DNA of 64,000 nucleotides from Viola odorata (GCA_963691705.1 OY829543.1:31457523-31521522); one strand, 5' to 3'; counted from the stretch's first letter, positions 1-12,711 are shown. Numbers and translations: made by a program. The notes: a model not told the origin generated them from the letters alone.

Positions 1-2075
1 TCTTCCCTTTTGGTAAATTCCCCAAATCCCAAGTCTGATTATCATCCAAAGCTGTAATCTCCTCGAGCATTGCATTCATCCAACCAGAATGACTCAATGC
101 TTCCTTCACTATTTTAGGAACAACAACAGAGTCTAGAGAAGAAATCAAAGCACATGTCGATGGAGACAAGCCATCATAAGAGACAAAGTTGGCAATTGAG
201 TAAACAGATTTACATTATCGTTTACCTTTACGAATACTGATGGGTAGGTCAAGATTATTAGATCGAGCAGATAACGAGGAGTCTGGTGGAGGACATGTAT
301 CAATCGGAGGTGCAGATTGTGCTCGAGGATCAATACCAGGTGGGTCTCTCATAACCGAGAGATCAGGAGACTGAATCATAACAATTTCTCTAGGTGGCTG
401 CTCAGAAGTACCAGAAGTAGTCTGGTCCAGAACAGTATCTCTAGAAGACTGACCAAGAGTACCAAAAGAAGGACTCAAGGAAGTAGGCTGGTGTAGGACA
501 ATATCTCTAGAAGACTGCGCAGAGGTACCAGAAGAGATCGTGGGATAGACAAGCCAGTCATCATCACCATCATCATCCTTATCCTATTGAGTTTGAGTAG
601 GATGAGATAAGAAGAATGGTATCGGTTCTGAGAAGTCAACATCAATGGACACTAGATACTTCTGAAGGTCTAGAGAGAAGCATCGGTACCCTTTTTGAAG
701 CCGAGCATATCCTAAGAAAACACACTTTAAAGCTTTAGGATCTAACTTCGTAATGTGAGGACGAACATCAAAACATAGAAAGTGCTACCAAAAATCTTCG
801 ACTCAATGGGAAATAATGGCTTTCCTAGAGCAAGCACTGTATATGGAATAACATTACCAAGAACCGCAAAAGGCACGCGATTGATCAAGAAACATGCTGT
901 AGAAACAACATCAACCCAAAACTGCTTAGGAACCTTGTCCTGAAATAAGAGAGCACGAGCAGTTTCCAAAAGGTGTCTATTCTTTCTCTCTGTCATACCA
1001 TTTTAAAGTGGTGTATCAACACAAGAAGACTGATGCAAGATGTCGTGCTGAGTCATATAATTCTAAAAGGATTCTGACATGTATTCCTTAGCATTATCAC
1101 TTATGAGAATGCGAACACACGTACCAAACTGAATCTTAATTTCAGTACAAAAGGCACAAAAATGAAAAAATACCTCAGAGCAGTTTTTTATCAAATATAC
1201 CCAAGTCATTCTAGAGTAATCATCCACAAATGTGAAAAAATATCAAAATCCTGACTTATAGGTTACAGAGCATGGACCCCAAGTATCAGAATGAACCAAT
1301 TCAAATGCTGAATCTACACATTTATTAGTTCGTGGACCCAAAGAAGTGCGATGGTGCTTCGCAAGATGACAAGATTCACAATCAAGAGAAGTAGATACTT
1401 GAATTGTGGACACACTTGCTTGAGGTTCTACAGACACGGATGTCCCAAATGACAGTGAGCTTCAAACAAGGAGGTAGCACTGACACACGCAACTAGCTTT
1501 GGTACCCAAGGATCAAGAATGTAGAGACCACCAGATACATGTCCTCTACCAATGATGTATTTTGTCACAAGATCCTGAAATAAACAGTAATCAAGGAAGA
1601 AAGAGATGAAGCAATTTAGGTCTTTGGTTAGCTTGCTCACAGACATCAAATTAAATATCAACTCCGATAGAGTAAGCACAGATGACAGTAATAGCAGATG
1701 TAGGTTTGACAATACCGGAACCCACAACATTACAAGTGGTGTCATCTGGAATAGTAACAAGTGTTGGTGTTGTGAATTTCTTGATGCTCGAGAAGACATT
1801 GGGATTACCTGTCATGTGCTCATTCGCACCAGAATCAACAACCCATTGGTTGGAAGTAGAAACAAGATAGGTTTTACCTGTCTCAGCTGAACTAGTACTA
1901 GAGACTACCTTCACACATTTTAGATACTCAGAGAATTTTGTAGAGATAGTTACAGTCTTTCTAGAGGAGGAACTAGGTACCTTGACAAGATTAGCAGAGT
2001 TCATCCTTAGATTGCGATTCTGTAGTCTCCTATAAAACCATTTTGTATGGCCAGACTCCTTATAGTAGAGTCAAA
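1..2075 (-). pseudogene. copia gag-pol remnant: zinc knuckle, protease, integrase, start of RT
   Basis: The frame is broken into pieces. Around 2010-2070 there is a decayed CCHC knuckle: GHTK and the LQNR tail are kept, but cysteines have become Tyr or Phe. At about 1651-2004 the protease has the VDSGANEHMTG active-site motif. About 1430-1799 is the gag-pre-integrase region ending in the integrase HHCC-like segment (H..LGHP..L, then CESCHLAKHH at about 1390). About 742-996 is the end of the integrase core (a NRHLLETAR..L-type segment followed by FW.. and INRVP). About 215-478 is the integrase-RT linker, and 1-210 is the beginning of the RVT_2 domain (SGWMNAMLEEI, NQTWDL). Several stops and frame changes separate these blocks, so no polyprotein can be made. 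Confidence 0.85.
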
Positions 2076-2730
2076 TCACACCCCTAAAGTCACCATTATG
2101 ACTGTTAGCGTTGTAATTCTTCCTCTCCCTTCCACCTCCTTTGCTTCCAGTCATGTTTGATTAATCCAATTATAATTTATCACAACAATAAGACAATAAA
2201 AAAATTCTCAAAATTCAACCAAATAAGCAACTAACACAGTAAGAAATTAATTTCCACACCAAGTGAGATAATTCCAGCAGCCACACCAAGTAACTCGAGA
2301 GAATAAATACCAAATTCTAGAGTAGCAAATGGACCACCACCGAGTCCACACCAAGTGATATAGACCAAATAGCTCAAGAAAATAAATACCAAATAGGGGC
2401 AGATTAGAAATTACGCAAAATTCAGAGAGTAAATGTTATCGGAATACCACAAAACTTCACAGACTTGACGAAAACCTCAAGGTGAGCAAAACCCAACTAG
2501 CGGCGACCAAAATGGAGCAGGCACGCGCCCCCACGTGCCAGCGAGTGGAAATTGCGCAGTTGGACAAGTACGGAGCATGACGGAGACTCACTGATCAGAA
2601 TGACTTGAGACCACCACCGTCCGACTCAAAACGTCCTTCCTCTCCTTTCTGCGGGGGTGGTGAGAACTATAAACTCTAGTAAGTGGCTCAATGAAGGTCG
2701 GCACTGAAACAGCGGAATTGTGAGTTCAGA

Positions 2731-2742
2731 GCTCCTCTACCA
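2731..2742 (-). other. copia primer-binding site
   Basis: Minus strand TGGTAGAGGAGC abuts the LTR end. It resembles the usual plant copia site for initiator tRNA-Met (TGGTATCAGAGC) but differs in the middle. Confidence 0.55.
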
Positions 2743-2883
2743 TGTAATTTGAAGTGTATTTGTCATCAATACAACTTGAATAGTACAGATTGTTCTATTT
2801 ATAGTACAAGCTAAATACTATACTCCTATTCTAATACACATACATACGAATACATACATATATAAATACACTACTTTCTAACA
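2743..2883 (-). repeat. copia 5' LTR
   Basis: On the minus strand this 141-bp block starts TGTTAGAAAG and ends ATTACA, giving the expected TG...CA ends. It contains a TATAAATAG box around 2811-2820. It is followed immediately (minus strand) by a TGGTA primer-binding site. The partner LTR is outside the window, so the TSD cannot be tested. Confidence 0.75.
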
Positions 2884-2925
2884 GGATTGTTTATTTCTAA
2901 TCTCTAATATGTTTCGCGATTACAG

Positions 2926-3916
2926 CACGGAGTCTATCAGATGGCCTACTGTTGGGAAGTATAAGGTAGATGTAGCATCATTTGAGTCTCTCACTTAACC
3001 CGAGTTGCAGGTCATCTGGTTCGTTTATTGTAAGATGTTTCTTCTTTTGTTATGATATTTGAGTTCCATACTAGCATAAGAGAAGCATAGCTAATCTCCT
3101 TATGGTTGCAAAGTTGAAGTCATTTAGCTTTCCAAGATTTGTTTTGGAGAATGTGCTAGATTTCCAGTCCAAGTTACGTGCGGGAATGCCCATTATATGG
3201 AACAAAACTATGAAAGGGCTGCTACCAGGCCTGGAGATTTCACTTACTTGGTTACTAGGCAAACCTTTTGCCGTTGTCCTTAAAAGTGGGCATCGAAACA
3301 ATTTTGATTTTCCTATACATAAAGTGTCTGTTGTCGGTTTACTAAAGCTTAATATTTTTTGTCAGGTCAGAGATGATACTGATCTCTTCATTATTGATGA
3401 AGTTGGCAAAATGGAGCTGTATAGTTCTTCATTCTTCCCTGCTGTGTTAAAAGTTCTGGAATGTAATGCCCCTGTTTTGGCTTCTATCCCCGTTGCAAAG
3501 TTTGGACGTGATATACCTGAAGGTACGTTTATAATTACAGTTGTCCTCTAATCTGCTTTTATTATGGTGCTTGTATTGTATGAGAACAAGGTGGAATGTG
3601 TAATACAAATGTCATAGTACTTTATTTTTGACACTGGAAGATAACATTATCGTAAGTACTTAAAAGAACTTTTTAACGGGCTCTAATGTCCCGTCAAGCT
3701 TGAGATTCCGAGAAAGATGTAAAAGGTTCTATATTGTTGATCCTCTTCCATTTTTCTTATCTTGACATGGCACATAATTTAAGTAATTGAATTTCTGCAG
3801 TTGCAAGGCTGAGGAATCGTCCAGGGGCTTCGATTTTCACCTTAAGCCAAGGTAACAGGGATGATGTTAAAGAACAGATCTACACCCAATTGCTAGATTC
3901 ACTGCACAAGAATTAG
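2926..3916 (+). pseudogene. NTPCR/THEP1-like nucleoside triphosphatase, 3' exons only
   Basis: Three exons are placed by splice sites and by frame: 2926-3010, 3366-3522 and 3801-3916. They read RWPTVGKYKVDVASFESL, then DLFIIDEVGKMEL (the Walker B region of this family) with FGRDIPE, and then RLRNRPGASIFTLSQ to a TAG stop at 3914-3916. These match the C-terminal two thirds of the THEP1/NTPCR nucleoside-triphosphate hydrolase family. The N-terminal exon with the P-loop is missing, because the copia 5' LTR ends at 2883 in what was the upstream intron. An in-frame TAA at 2996-2998 interrupts the first surviving exon, where the family usually has a Leu codon. Exon phases (1, 1, then 2 nt to complete) are otherwise consistent. 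The locus is read as a pseudogene. A sequencing error could explain the stop but not the lost 5' half, unless the missing exon lies beyond the left edge. Confidence 0.8.
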
Positions 3917-4431
3917 AAGTTCTCGATCATCATCCAGGTCTTTTTCAGTATTATCTTCTGTACAAACTATCCTCAAAATGTAATCAAAGTTTATCGAATA
4001 ATTTATTTACCATCTCTAATCTGATAGTTTGGTGTGAATTATTAGAGCTCCATATCAGAACGTAAACAAGAAAATGATAATACCATGTATATAACACTAA
4101 CAGTTACATATAGTAAAAAATAGTTGGAACACACAAAAACCAAACCAGCTCAGACCCTTCTCTATTTTCTTTTCCATCTTTCTTTAGTTTTGTTACTTTT
4201 CTAGTTTTCTTACAATTTCTTTTGCATACAGCAACTCTTTACAGCACTCTATTTTATCACTAGAAAACATTGCAGACCAGAATGAGAAAAGTTTACATCA
4301 CAAAAGAATTACAGGAGCAATGGAAAACAAAAGAAATCCAAGTAGTAATGTGCTCTTCTTATAACAATTACTACAACATATCCTGTATTATAATTTATAA
4401 ACCCATCAAGTAGGGTTTTGTTTTATCAGAT
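3917..4431. other. intergenic gap between convergent loci
   Basis: AT-rich sequence between the 3' ends of the plus-strand NTPase pseudogene and the minus-strand tomosyn-like locus. It probably holds the 3' UTRs of both. No ORF or repeat is recognised. Confidence 0.5.
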
Positions 4432-7400
4432 TTATGTGCTCTTCTTATCCTTCTCTGCAAATCTTAGCACCTCTCTCGCCATGGCGGAGAATGACTTGGC
4501 TGTATGGTTTTAACTTCAATTCCCTGCCGATCGACCACAGAAATCTAAGCTGCCATTTTTGTTGTTTCAGAAAGAACTTCTAAATTGAGACGAGGATCAT
4601 CAGAATGGTTACCTGCAACTTTCTTGATCTTTCATGCAACTTGTTTTCTGCCATTTTAGCAGCACTTGACTCCTGCAACCAAAAAAACAAAAATAATGTT
4701 GCTCTCTTATCCCACTAAAAAAACTGCACAATTTCTGTATGCTTTTGAAAAGTTCTTACTCCAGACGAAGGAAACCCATATTTTTTCTTGATTTGATCCA
4801 ACGAACCGGCCTTCTCATCCTGTTCCTTTCCCTCTCCTTTCATGTTCTTTTTCATGCTTACCCTTCATCTGTTTTATTTTACCTAAAATTTGCAAAGTTA
4901 CACCACAAAACCTTACTGTGTGGACAAACCAGAATGTTAGTCAATCAACTTTATTGCTTGTACTGACCTGTAAAAACTTGAAACTTGCTCGCCAAATTTT
5001 GCTTATTAAGAGCGCCTCCTAACTTGTTCTGATTCTTCGGTTTCTCTACCGGATCGTCGATGTCAATATCATCTTTCCATATCAGAATACAAACAGAGAA
5101 ATGAGAAAAGAACATAGACATTAGAAAAATAGGAAGAAAATTTTGCACAGGACATTATTACCTATGCCCAGGTCAAATTCATCATCACCATCATCATCTC
5201 GGCATGCAAAGTTTGTAGTTGAAAACGTTGTTGAGAGTTCTTCAATACTTTGTCTAGTATCTTCTGTTTCCGCCTCGGCCACCTGCTTCGGTTTGCTTCC
5301 TTTCATATCCTTAATTACAGAGCTAAACATCCCCTATGATAATGCAGAACAGGAAACCAGAATTTAGTAAGCTACTGGATTTCTGGGTTACAGAAAGAAA
5401 TCCTATCTCTAATATCACCTTTTTCTTTTCCTTTTGGACCGGTGATCCATACACCGACTCTTGTGATAACATCAGATCTTTCCTGTAGACCTTACTTAAA
5501 GGGTCCAAAATCCTAAAAACAGTAATGTCAAATTTCAACACATGAGCTAGCAAGAATCTATGCATCCCAAATTGAATTGTAAACACTAATGCTATTGGAA
5601 CAGGAACATGTAATTTACCTAAACTTTTCCTTTTGGAGCAAAAGTGAGACAACAAACATTTCCTGGTCCGCATTCACCTGTAGAAGAAGACAATACAGAG
5701 AGCTCCACCGTAAATATCGTTTAAATCATTCCTCGAGCAACAAATTCTGAGTGAAAACTCAGGATATAGTACCATGACAAGTTCTCCACTCTGCGAACAA
5801 CATATGGAAGTTTCAGAGAAAGAGTTCTGCTTCGGTGCAGTATATGCAAAACCTCCTATCCAATATTCGCTTATCGATGATAAGTCTGGCAATGATCTTA
5901 TTTCAATTTTCCCAGAACAGAAAACGAGTACGAGGCCAACACCGGATGCACTACAGAACGTTGAAGCCCAGCAACAAGAGGAACAGAATTTCTTCTTGAA
6001 GTGAACCTTCTTGATTCCCTGCAGAAGGAATGTTCATACAAGTTAACATTGTTCTTTGAGGCAAGAGTCGGTGTACATGAACAAAGTAAGCAGTGGTTAC
6101 CTGAACTACGTGATTTAGCAAATACACATACGCAGCCTTCTCCGAGCAAATAAATAAAAAAGACTGCTTATGTACATCCTCAACAGAATTCCCTTTACTT
6201 TCTAGACTGATTGATCCTCTACCTAACATTTCTTGCCCATCTGTAACACAGAGAGATGACAGATCGATTTATCCCTGAATATAATATCTTTTAGGTCTAC
6301 AAGCACAAAACATATTGTTTTGCCTACCCAAAACCTGCATGAATAGAGCTTTAGAGGGTTTCTTGGGGTGTACGGTGCTAGTACTCAGCATGTTACAAGT
6401 ATCTGTATCAAGAGCTAACACTGACGAATCCTTTGTCGCAACCACTAATACATTCTTCTCAAAACCATGCAGACTGGAGGTTTTGAACTGCAGAGATATA
6501 ATGCCGGTGGAATTTCACTTGCGATATGTTTTTGACACAAAATTGTCGGCCCTTGTACATCAACTAATGTTACCTGTACATTAGGTACAAAAAAAGAAGG
6601 AACCATCACTATTCCATGATGATAACTTAACTAACACAAGAAATAATTACAGTATCTGAACCGGAAAGCAAAGAGGATGGTTTACGTATCCCTTGTCAGT
6701 CCCGACCGCAAGATGTCCTGAGTTTCTGCTTATTATACTCAAAGAAAGTACAGAACCATTAACCTGTATAGTTTTAATACCCTGGAGAATGTTCCCTTTT
6801 TTAAAACTTCCTGTCAAAAGAAGAATGTACTGGTATTACTGATTTTGTTGATATAGTTTGAAGAATTAATACATGCTGATAGAAGATACATTCTGGGGTA
6901 AACAATTTTCTTTAAATATAAAGAAAAAAGAAAAGAACAACTCAGCATAATACTACTACTTTCATGCAATTTGCAATACCTTGAAAAGGCATAAAACTGT
7001 TCTCGGTGCCATATGGCTCGGGTTTGAATTTGTATATGCGGACCTGCAGATGATGAAACATTGTAAAAACAACAGACATTTTTGTTCAAAAGACCGAAAA
7101 TTGCATATACAATATTTATACACTAAGATATCCTATAACAATGAATTTCACCATTCCAATTTGATCTCCAGAAATAAGAAGCGGCATGTTGCTGTCAAGG
7201 TATAACGCTGTCACAGTTACACCACTTAGAGATAAATCATCATCACTCATAGGAAAAGAAAGAAACAAAGAAAGCCATGAGCCAAGAAAGACAATATGCC
7301 CAGGCTAGGTAACTTTGCTACTTGTGTTGACCAAAAGTGAACCAGTGGCTTACAGGATTTACCGGTTGCTTTAATGATAGAATTGGGATTAAAAATGGAC

Positions 7401-9789
7401 ATGACAGATCCCAAAAATTTACGGTTCCATCACTGTGTCCAGTTATGTACAAGTTTTTAACCTTCGAGAATCCGCTAAACTGAGGAAGATTGGAGTTAGT
7501 TCCATCTTTAGGCTTTGCGTCAAAGGGAAAAACTGAGGGAATACTTTTGGCCAACTGCATGTAATCCTGCATTTATCATAAGAATCATACACACTCGTTA
7601 GCTTACTGTCACTATCAAACGCAATAAGATCGAGAACTCTGCAGAAGATCTTTACCGTAGTATTACCTCATCCTGAGAACTCAACGTATGCATTATCTGT
7701 GATAAAGTTTGCCACAGTGATGCTCGAATCAGAAAATGGCAGTTTTGCCATGACTTCCCTTGGCAATGAGGGTGAGCCCTTAGATTGGGATAGTAGGAGA
7801 GACTTTTCGATCAGGCAATCATCATAGGCATAAACACGTCCTGATTTTCCAAGCAAGACAAGAATATCCTGTTTGTGCTTACCCTGCTCACAAGGGCTAC
7901 AAATGATCTCCATGCCAATGCAAGGCTCAAGCAACAGAAGCCCCAACTTTGTTGTCCGCATTTCCATTTGCTCATTCAACAAGATTACCTGCCCCACCAA
8001 AATCAAAGTTATTGCAATTTCATCTCAAATTTCACAACTAATATCCATAGAGAAATGTACCTGCACATTTGTGGATGCGAAGTCAGAAGAGCCCATTATA
8101 TAGAGTCGACTCGCCTTCCCGTCTCCATTAATCCATTTCAACGATGATATTGGAATCTTTTCCACCTTAAATCCAAGATTGAGTTTGAATGTAGGAGTAC
8201 TTTGGGTGCCATTATCTGATGTTAATTCAGTTCTAGAATTTCCGATAGCAGGAATGTTCCAGATGAAAATCTCTCCGTTACTGTATCCGACAGAAACTTT
8301 ACTTCCTAAAGGGCATGTCCAGCATGCAGAAGTTACTTTCTTAGTTTCATGAAACTGTGACTGCAATGAGCTTCCTCCTGTTGCGAAAACAGGTTGACTT
8401 TCTCGAATATCCCACAGCGTAATCAGGCCATCCCTAAACACTATAAGAACCCTGCATTGTACCAAAACAAGACTAATGATCTCCTTTGACTAGCAAATAA
8501 ATGTTCGCTCTTATCGCTTGTAGGGTAAGCTATCACTTCAGTTTCAAAATACTTAGAGAGAGAACAAAAAGCCATCAAGGAATGTAATTATTACCTCTTA
8601 CTCTCAGCAGATGGTTGCGGCAGAATATGCAATACAGCAGCATCACCAGAAACTTCAGTTGTGTTACATGCATGACATTTTGTTTCAACAGAAAACTAAT
8701 CAAAACCTTACATTTCGTATGAAAATAACATATAATTGACGCCTCTGCTTCAAAAGAATGAAACATGTATTTGAAATAGGCTTATGTTTCACACACACAC
8801 GAATCGCTCATAAACGTGCAATACCTAATTTACTGGAAGAGGGTAGAGTTGTAAACAGCAGAAAAGCACAGGCTGATACATGAAAAAGGACAAAGGAATC
8901 GGCCTCTCACCATGAGAAACAGAAAGAGGTATAGTGTATTGCATTCTTGTCAGCTGACATGATTCTTGATCAAGCTTCAAAACTGAAATGTCACCAGCAG
9001 AATCGCCAACATATCTGCAACAACAGATATTAGCAACGTGTCAACCATAAGAACGAAAAAAGGGTTACATTCATGCTCAAACATGAAGTTGGACGAAACT
9101 TACATATACGAATCATGTTGCATAACTGTAAATGAGGTGATGTCCTCTTTGAGCACATGCACATGAGACAACAACTTCTTGTCCACATCCCAAACCTTCA
9201 TCAAAATTACATTGTAAAAAAATAACAAAAATCATTAATCTGCAAGGCTAGTGAAGGCATTTAGAAGCAGAAATCGGATAATTAGATTAGCTTACCTCAA
9301 TGCAGTTCTTTGAAGTGACATTTAGCAGGACCCCTTTATTCTGAATGAACTGAACATTAAAGGCGAAAAAGAAGAAGAAGATAACAATGTTAATCAATCA
9401 TATATAGATTCAGGAAAGAAGAAGAAGAAGAAGAAGAAGAGAAGTGGGGTAGGCAACATAACACCTCCAAAAACTTGCTTGGTACTGCCTCAGGAGACTG
9501 AAGCAGTGCTTGAGTGTTATCTTTTCCATATAATTTGATTCTTCCATCTCTGAAAAGGAAAGAACAGAAAAGAACATCATATATGTTAATCAAGCTAGGT
9601 TACTTGGGAAATTTAACGAGGAAAGGAAAAGAGAAGAGAGGAAGGAAATTTGTATAAATTTTTTTTGTATGACTGCATTTTTTAAATAAAAAGAAAAAAA
9701 AAGGAAATTATAAACAACATAAATAAATAAATAAAGATATTTAATTATTTTACCACTTTACTTTTATAATTATTTTACAACTCTATTCA

Positions 9790-10345
9790 TCTTGCAAACA
9801 CCAGAAGAAGTTTACATGAAGCTGCAAACCAAGCACATTTGGATTACTTGAAGTACATGGAAATTCTTCAACAGTGTGTGGATAAAAGAGCTGCAAAACA
9901 AGGTCATTTGATTCATAGCCACATCATAACATATGGGTTTCGTGCAACTCTCCACTTAAGCAACAAGCTAATCATTTTTTACGCCAAAGTTGGTCATATA
10001 GATGGTGCTCGCAAAGTGTTCGACAGAATGCCTGAAAGAAACATTGTGTCATGGACAGCCCAAATTTCTTGTTACACACAAATGAATCTTATCGAGATGC
10101 ATTGTTAGTTTTCTTGGAGATGCATCGAGCGGGTGTTAGAGCGAATCAGTTCACTTATGGGAGTGTTTTGCGCGCGTGCACTGCTTTGAGGTGTTTAGAG
10201 AGAGGGCTGCAAGTACAGGGGTGTATTCAGAAAGGTAGATTTTTTGGTAATTTGTTCGTTCAAAGTGCGTTGGTTGATTTTCATGCCAAGTGTGGGAGGA
10301 TGCTTGTTGTTTGTTTGGGATGATGTCGGAACAATGGGTTAATAA
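9790..10345 (+). pseudogene. PPR (PLS-type) protein fragment inside the tomosyn intron
   Basis: The frame starting at about 9800 reads through QGHLIHSHIITYGF, LHLSNKLIIFYAKVG and ARKVFDRMPERNIVSWTA, which are diagnostic of the L-S-P repeats of plant organelle pentatricopeptide-repeat proteins. At about 10085 the frame shifts by one base and continues as YRDALLVFLEMHRAGVRANQ, FTYGSVLRAC, GNLFVQSALVDFHAKCG. A second frame change follows at about 10300 (DACCLFGMMSE). Homology ends near 10345, so only about four repeats of a protein that normally has ten or more remain. No start codon, transit peptide or C-terminal E/DYW domain is present. It lies on the strand opposite to the surrounding tomosyn-like locus. 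It is a truncated, frameshifted copy. Confidence 0.85.
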
Positions 10346-12672
10346 CATGAGTAAAGGTGTTGAGGATTAACCAGCACAGGTGGTTGGTTGAGACGGTGGA
10401 GGAGGAAACAGAGGTGATGTTGTGTAAATCGGAAATGGGCAGTGGTTAGTGGTGATGGGATAATAATGGAATAATTTTTTTATTTATTTAATTTCTTCCT
10501 TTTCGGAGGAAATATTTTGTAGATTCGGAGAAAATTTTTACAATTTATTTTCTCTTAATTTTTTTGCATTTCTTTTGATTCCCTTATATATTTTTTCCCA
10601 TTCAAGAAAAAATTTAAAAAATTCCCTTACCTTCCTTTTTTTTTCTTTCCACCCTAATCCTTGTTCTCATGCGTACGCTTATACTTATATATACTAATAA
10701 GTTAAATATATATGTAAAGAAAAGACGGTAAAATATATATAAAAAAAACCCTATAGTTTACAAAATATTCCACTTAAACTCTTATAGTTTTTTGAGAGTT
10801 ACAATTTTAACCTTTACATTAGTTAAAAATAGTAAAAATTAGCAAAATTTTGTAAAATTTCGTCAAAAAATGCAACAAATATAGTAGGACCTAATACAAT
10901 GAAAAACAATATTTTAAATTTTATTCACGATTTGTTTTTAAAGTTGTTCTCGTTTAATAATTTTAAAAATATTTCTCATTTTTTTTTTTAGTGAAGTGAA
11001 CTCTCCTATATTTGTTATATTTTCTTAATTTTTTTACCATTTTTTTTTGAATTTTTTAACTAGTAAAAATATTAAATTGCGAGTTTTTGAACTATAGGGG
11101 GTTAAGTATAACATTTTGTAAGTTATAAAAAAAATTATCTAAAGTTTACCCAAAATGATTGATTTATAATTACAATTAGGGGTGTTCATCGGTTTTTTCC
11201 GAAATTCCAAATTTTCGAACTTCCAAAAACTGAACTTCCGAAATGTTAAAAATTCATTCCGTTCCGAAGTTCAGATTTCTAGAAATCGAAATTCTGAAAC
11301 CGAAATTATTTCGGAACGGAAGTTCGGAAAACCGAACTTCCGAAGTTACACAACTGCCAATTAAAAAAAAAAACTGCCCACAAATTCCAGAGTTTTTATG
11401 CTCAATGGTGCAATTAAACCACAAAATGAAAGTGTCCTAACAAAATAGAAATCAGCCGGTAACAACTTTCATATGTCCTAAAACAAATGAAAGTATACCA
11501 TGAAGGGGAATAGAGCAGGCTGCGAAATAGAAGTGAGCGACGATTGCGGAGGAGAAGATAGGGCCGGAGGGAGAGCGAGAGCGAAAGAGGAGAACAAGGA
11601 AAAATAAATACAGATACAACTACTCTTTCTTTTTTTCAAAAAGTTGTTATTTTAATTATAATTAGTCATTAATTTCAGTTACAATACACTTTTCTAATTA
11701 TATTTTTTTAATAAAAAAATTAACTTATTTTAAATTGATTAGATAAAACTTTATAATTTATAAAAAAATAAAAATTATAATTAAAAAATATCAATTAATT
11801 CTTTAAAAAATGTAAATAAGACAACTAATTAAAAAAAAGGAAGGAGTACGGGGAGAAAAAGAAAAAGAAAAGCTAACAGGATTGAGTGTGTTGACTGGAC
11901 ACAGTGATTGGGTCAAAGGAAATTAAAATAAATAATTGATACAAACTCCACCGTCCATCATATGCTGTCATGTCCATCAAATTACCCCTAAAGTATAAAT
12001 TAAATGCGTTATGACGGCGTGATGTTTTATATGGGTTTATTAAAACAGGATGAAGAAGAAAAAAATTGATTAATTTAACATTACAAATAAAATAACTAAT
12101 GAAAAAAAGCACAAAAGAAAAAGAAAAAGTACTGAATGTTAGTAAAAGATTGGGTAGCTACCCAAAAGAATAATAAATAAATCCACAATCAATTACGGAG
12201 TAGGTTTTTTCCGGAAAGAAAACGGATTTCTTTATCAGGAAACAAACCAATTTGGCCCATTGGATAAAATCATGTACATTTTATTTATTTATTTAGAAAA
12301 AAAAAAAAAAATCCCAGGCAGATTTTGTATATCTTCATTAGAAGGTAACGTTATAAAATTATAAAATGCTCCCTACAGTAACTACACCAAGAGCATTGAA
12401 ATCCCAACTTTAATTAAATCACAGTAATTAATGACTTGTCATTAGCTTGCCAGCTGCTCTAATTATGATTAATTAGTGGAAGAAAAATTGATCAAAATTT
12501 CTGGAAAAATGATGAAGACCCACTTCCTCAACATTTGCAAAAATGCACCGGAGCAAACAGATCAATTTATGCAAATCACCAGATCAAACTCCATGAAAGA
12601 TTGAAACAATGAGCAACAAACACAACCCAGATTTCCAATCACCACAGAGGAGAAATTGAATCAGTTACTTAC
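10346..12672. other. large AT-rich first intron of the tomosyn-like locus
   Basis: Mostly AT-rich sequence with no ORF of note. It includes a hAT-like terminal fragment (11177-11356) and short GAGAGCG-rich sequence at about 11520-11600. I looked for the missing second exon (acidic linker and first WD40 strand, ending before DGRIKLYGK) here and did not recognise it on the minus strand. Confidence 0.5.
11177..11356. repeat. hAT-like terminal fragment
   Basis: Starts AGGGGTGTTCATCGG and is filled with TTCGGAA / CCGAACTTCC words in both orientations, like the subterminal repeats of plant hAT elements. The start resembles the terminus of the hAT element at 13217. The opposite end and a TSD were not found. 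Confidence 0.5.
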
Positions 12673-12711
12673 CTTTTTTGCAGCCTTCTCCACAAGCTTC
12701 TTGACAAACAT

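Larger units (their letters stand above)
1..2883 (-). mobile_element. Ty1/copia retrotransposon, 5' part (continues off left edge)
   Basis: Read on the minus strand the order is 5' LTR, primer-binding site, a short region with no recognisable gag, a broken zinc knuckle, protease, gag-pre-integrase, integrase, and the first part of the copia reverse transcriptase at the window edge. The domain order protease-integrase-RT is the copia order. The very short LTR (141 bp) beginning TGTTAG fits the Ale/Retrofit type of copia; this lineage call is an inference. The 2160-2730 stretch, where gag should be, is only about 570 bp and shows a CACACCAAGT word repeated three times rather than a long ORF. 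The element is therefore not autonomous. It lies directly upstream of, and truncates, the NTPase locus at 2926. Confidence 0.85.
4432..12711 (-). pseudogene. tomosyn / lethal giant larvae-like WD40 protein with C-terminal SNARE-like motif, decayed
   Basis: Members of this family are large WD40 double-propeller proteins that bind SNAREs and regulate exocytosis. The exon chain (high to low coordinates) is 12673-12711 (MFVKKLVEKAAKK), 9465-9549 (DGRIKLYGKDN), 9296-9349, 9104-9195, 8911-9014, 8595-8652, 8061-8451, 7667-7988, 7363-7566, about 7152-7245, 6980-7043, 6686-6810, 6328-6573, 6101-6240, 5773-6018, 5619-5677, 5419-5512, 5162-5333, 4968-5072, 4760-4882, 4613-4672 and 4523 downward. Almost all have GT..AG borders and compatible phases. 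Lesions: exon 7667-7988 is 322 nt where phases require 3n; 6328-6573 is 246 nt where 3n+1 is needed; 4760-4882 is 123 nt where 3n+2 is needed; the last exon appears to lack about 13 nt and stops at 4464-4466 instead of 4432-4434. The exon expected between 12673 and 9549 (start of the first propeller) was not found. The C-terminal SNARE-like helix (about 4432-4882) is damaged. An intact paralogue elsewhere is likely. Confidence 0.85.

Noticed and set aside
3102..3300. ATG-started frame upstream of the DLFIIDEVGK exon
   Set aside because: This part is intron: the acceptor at 3364-3365 and the family alignment place the exon start at 3366.
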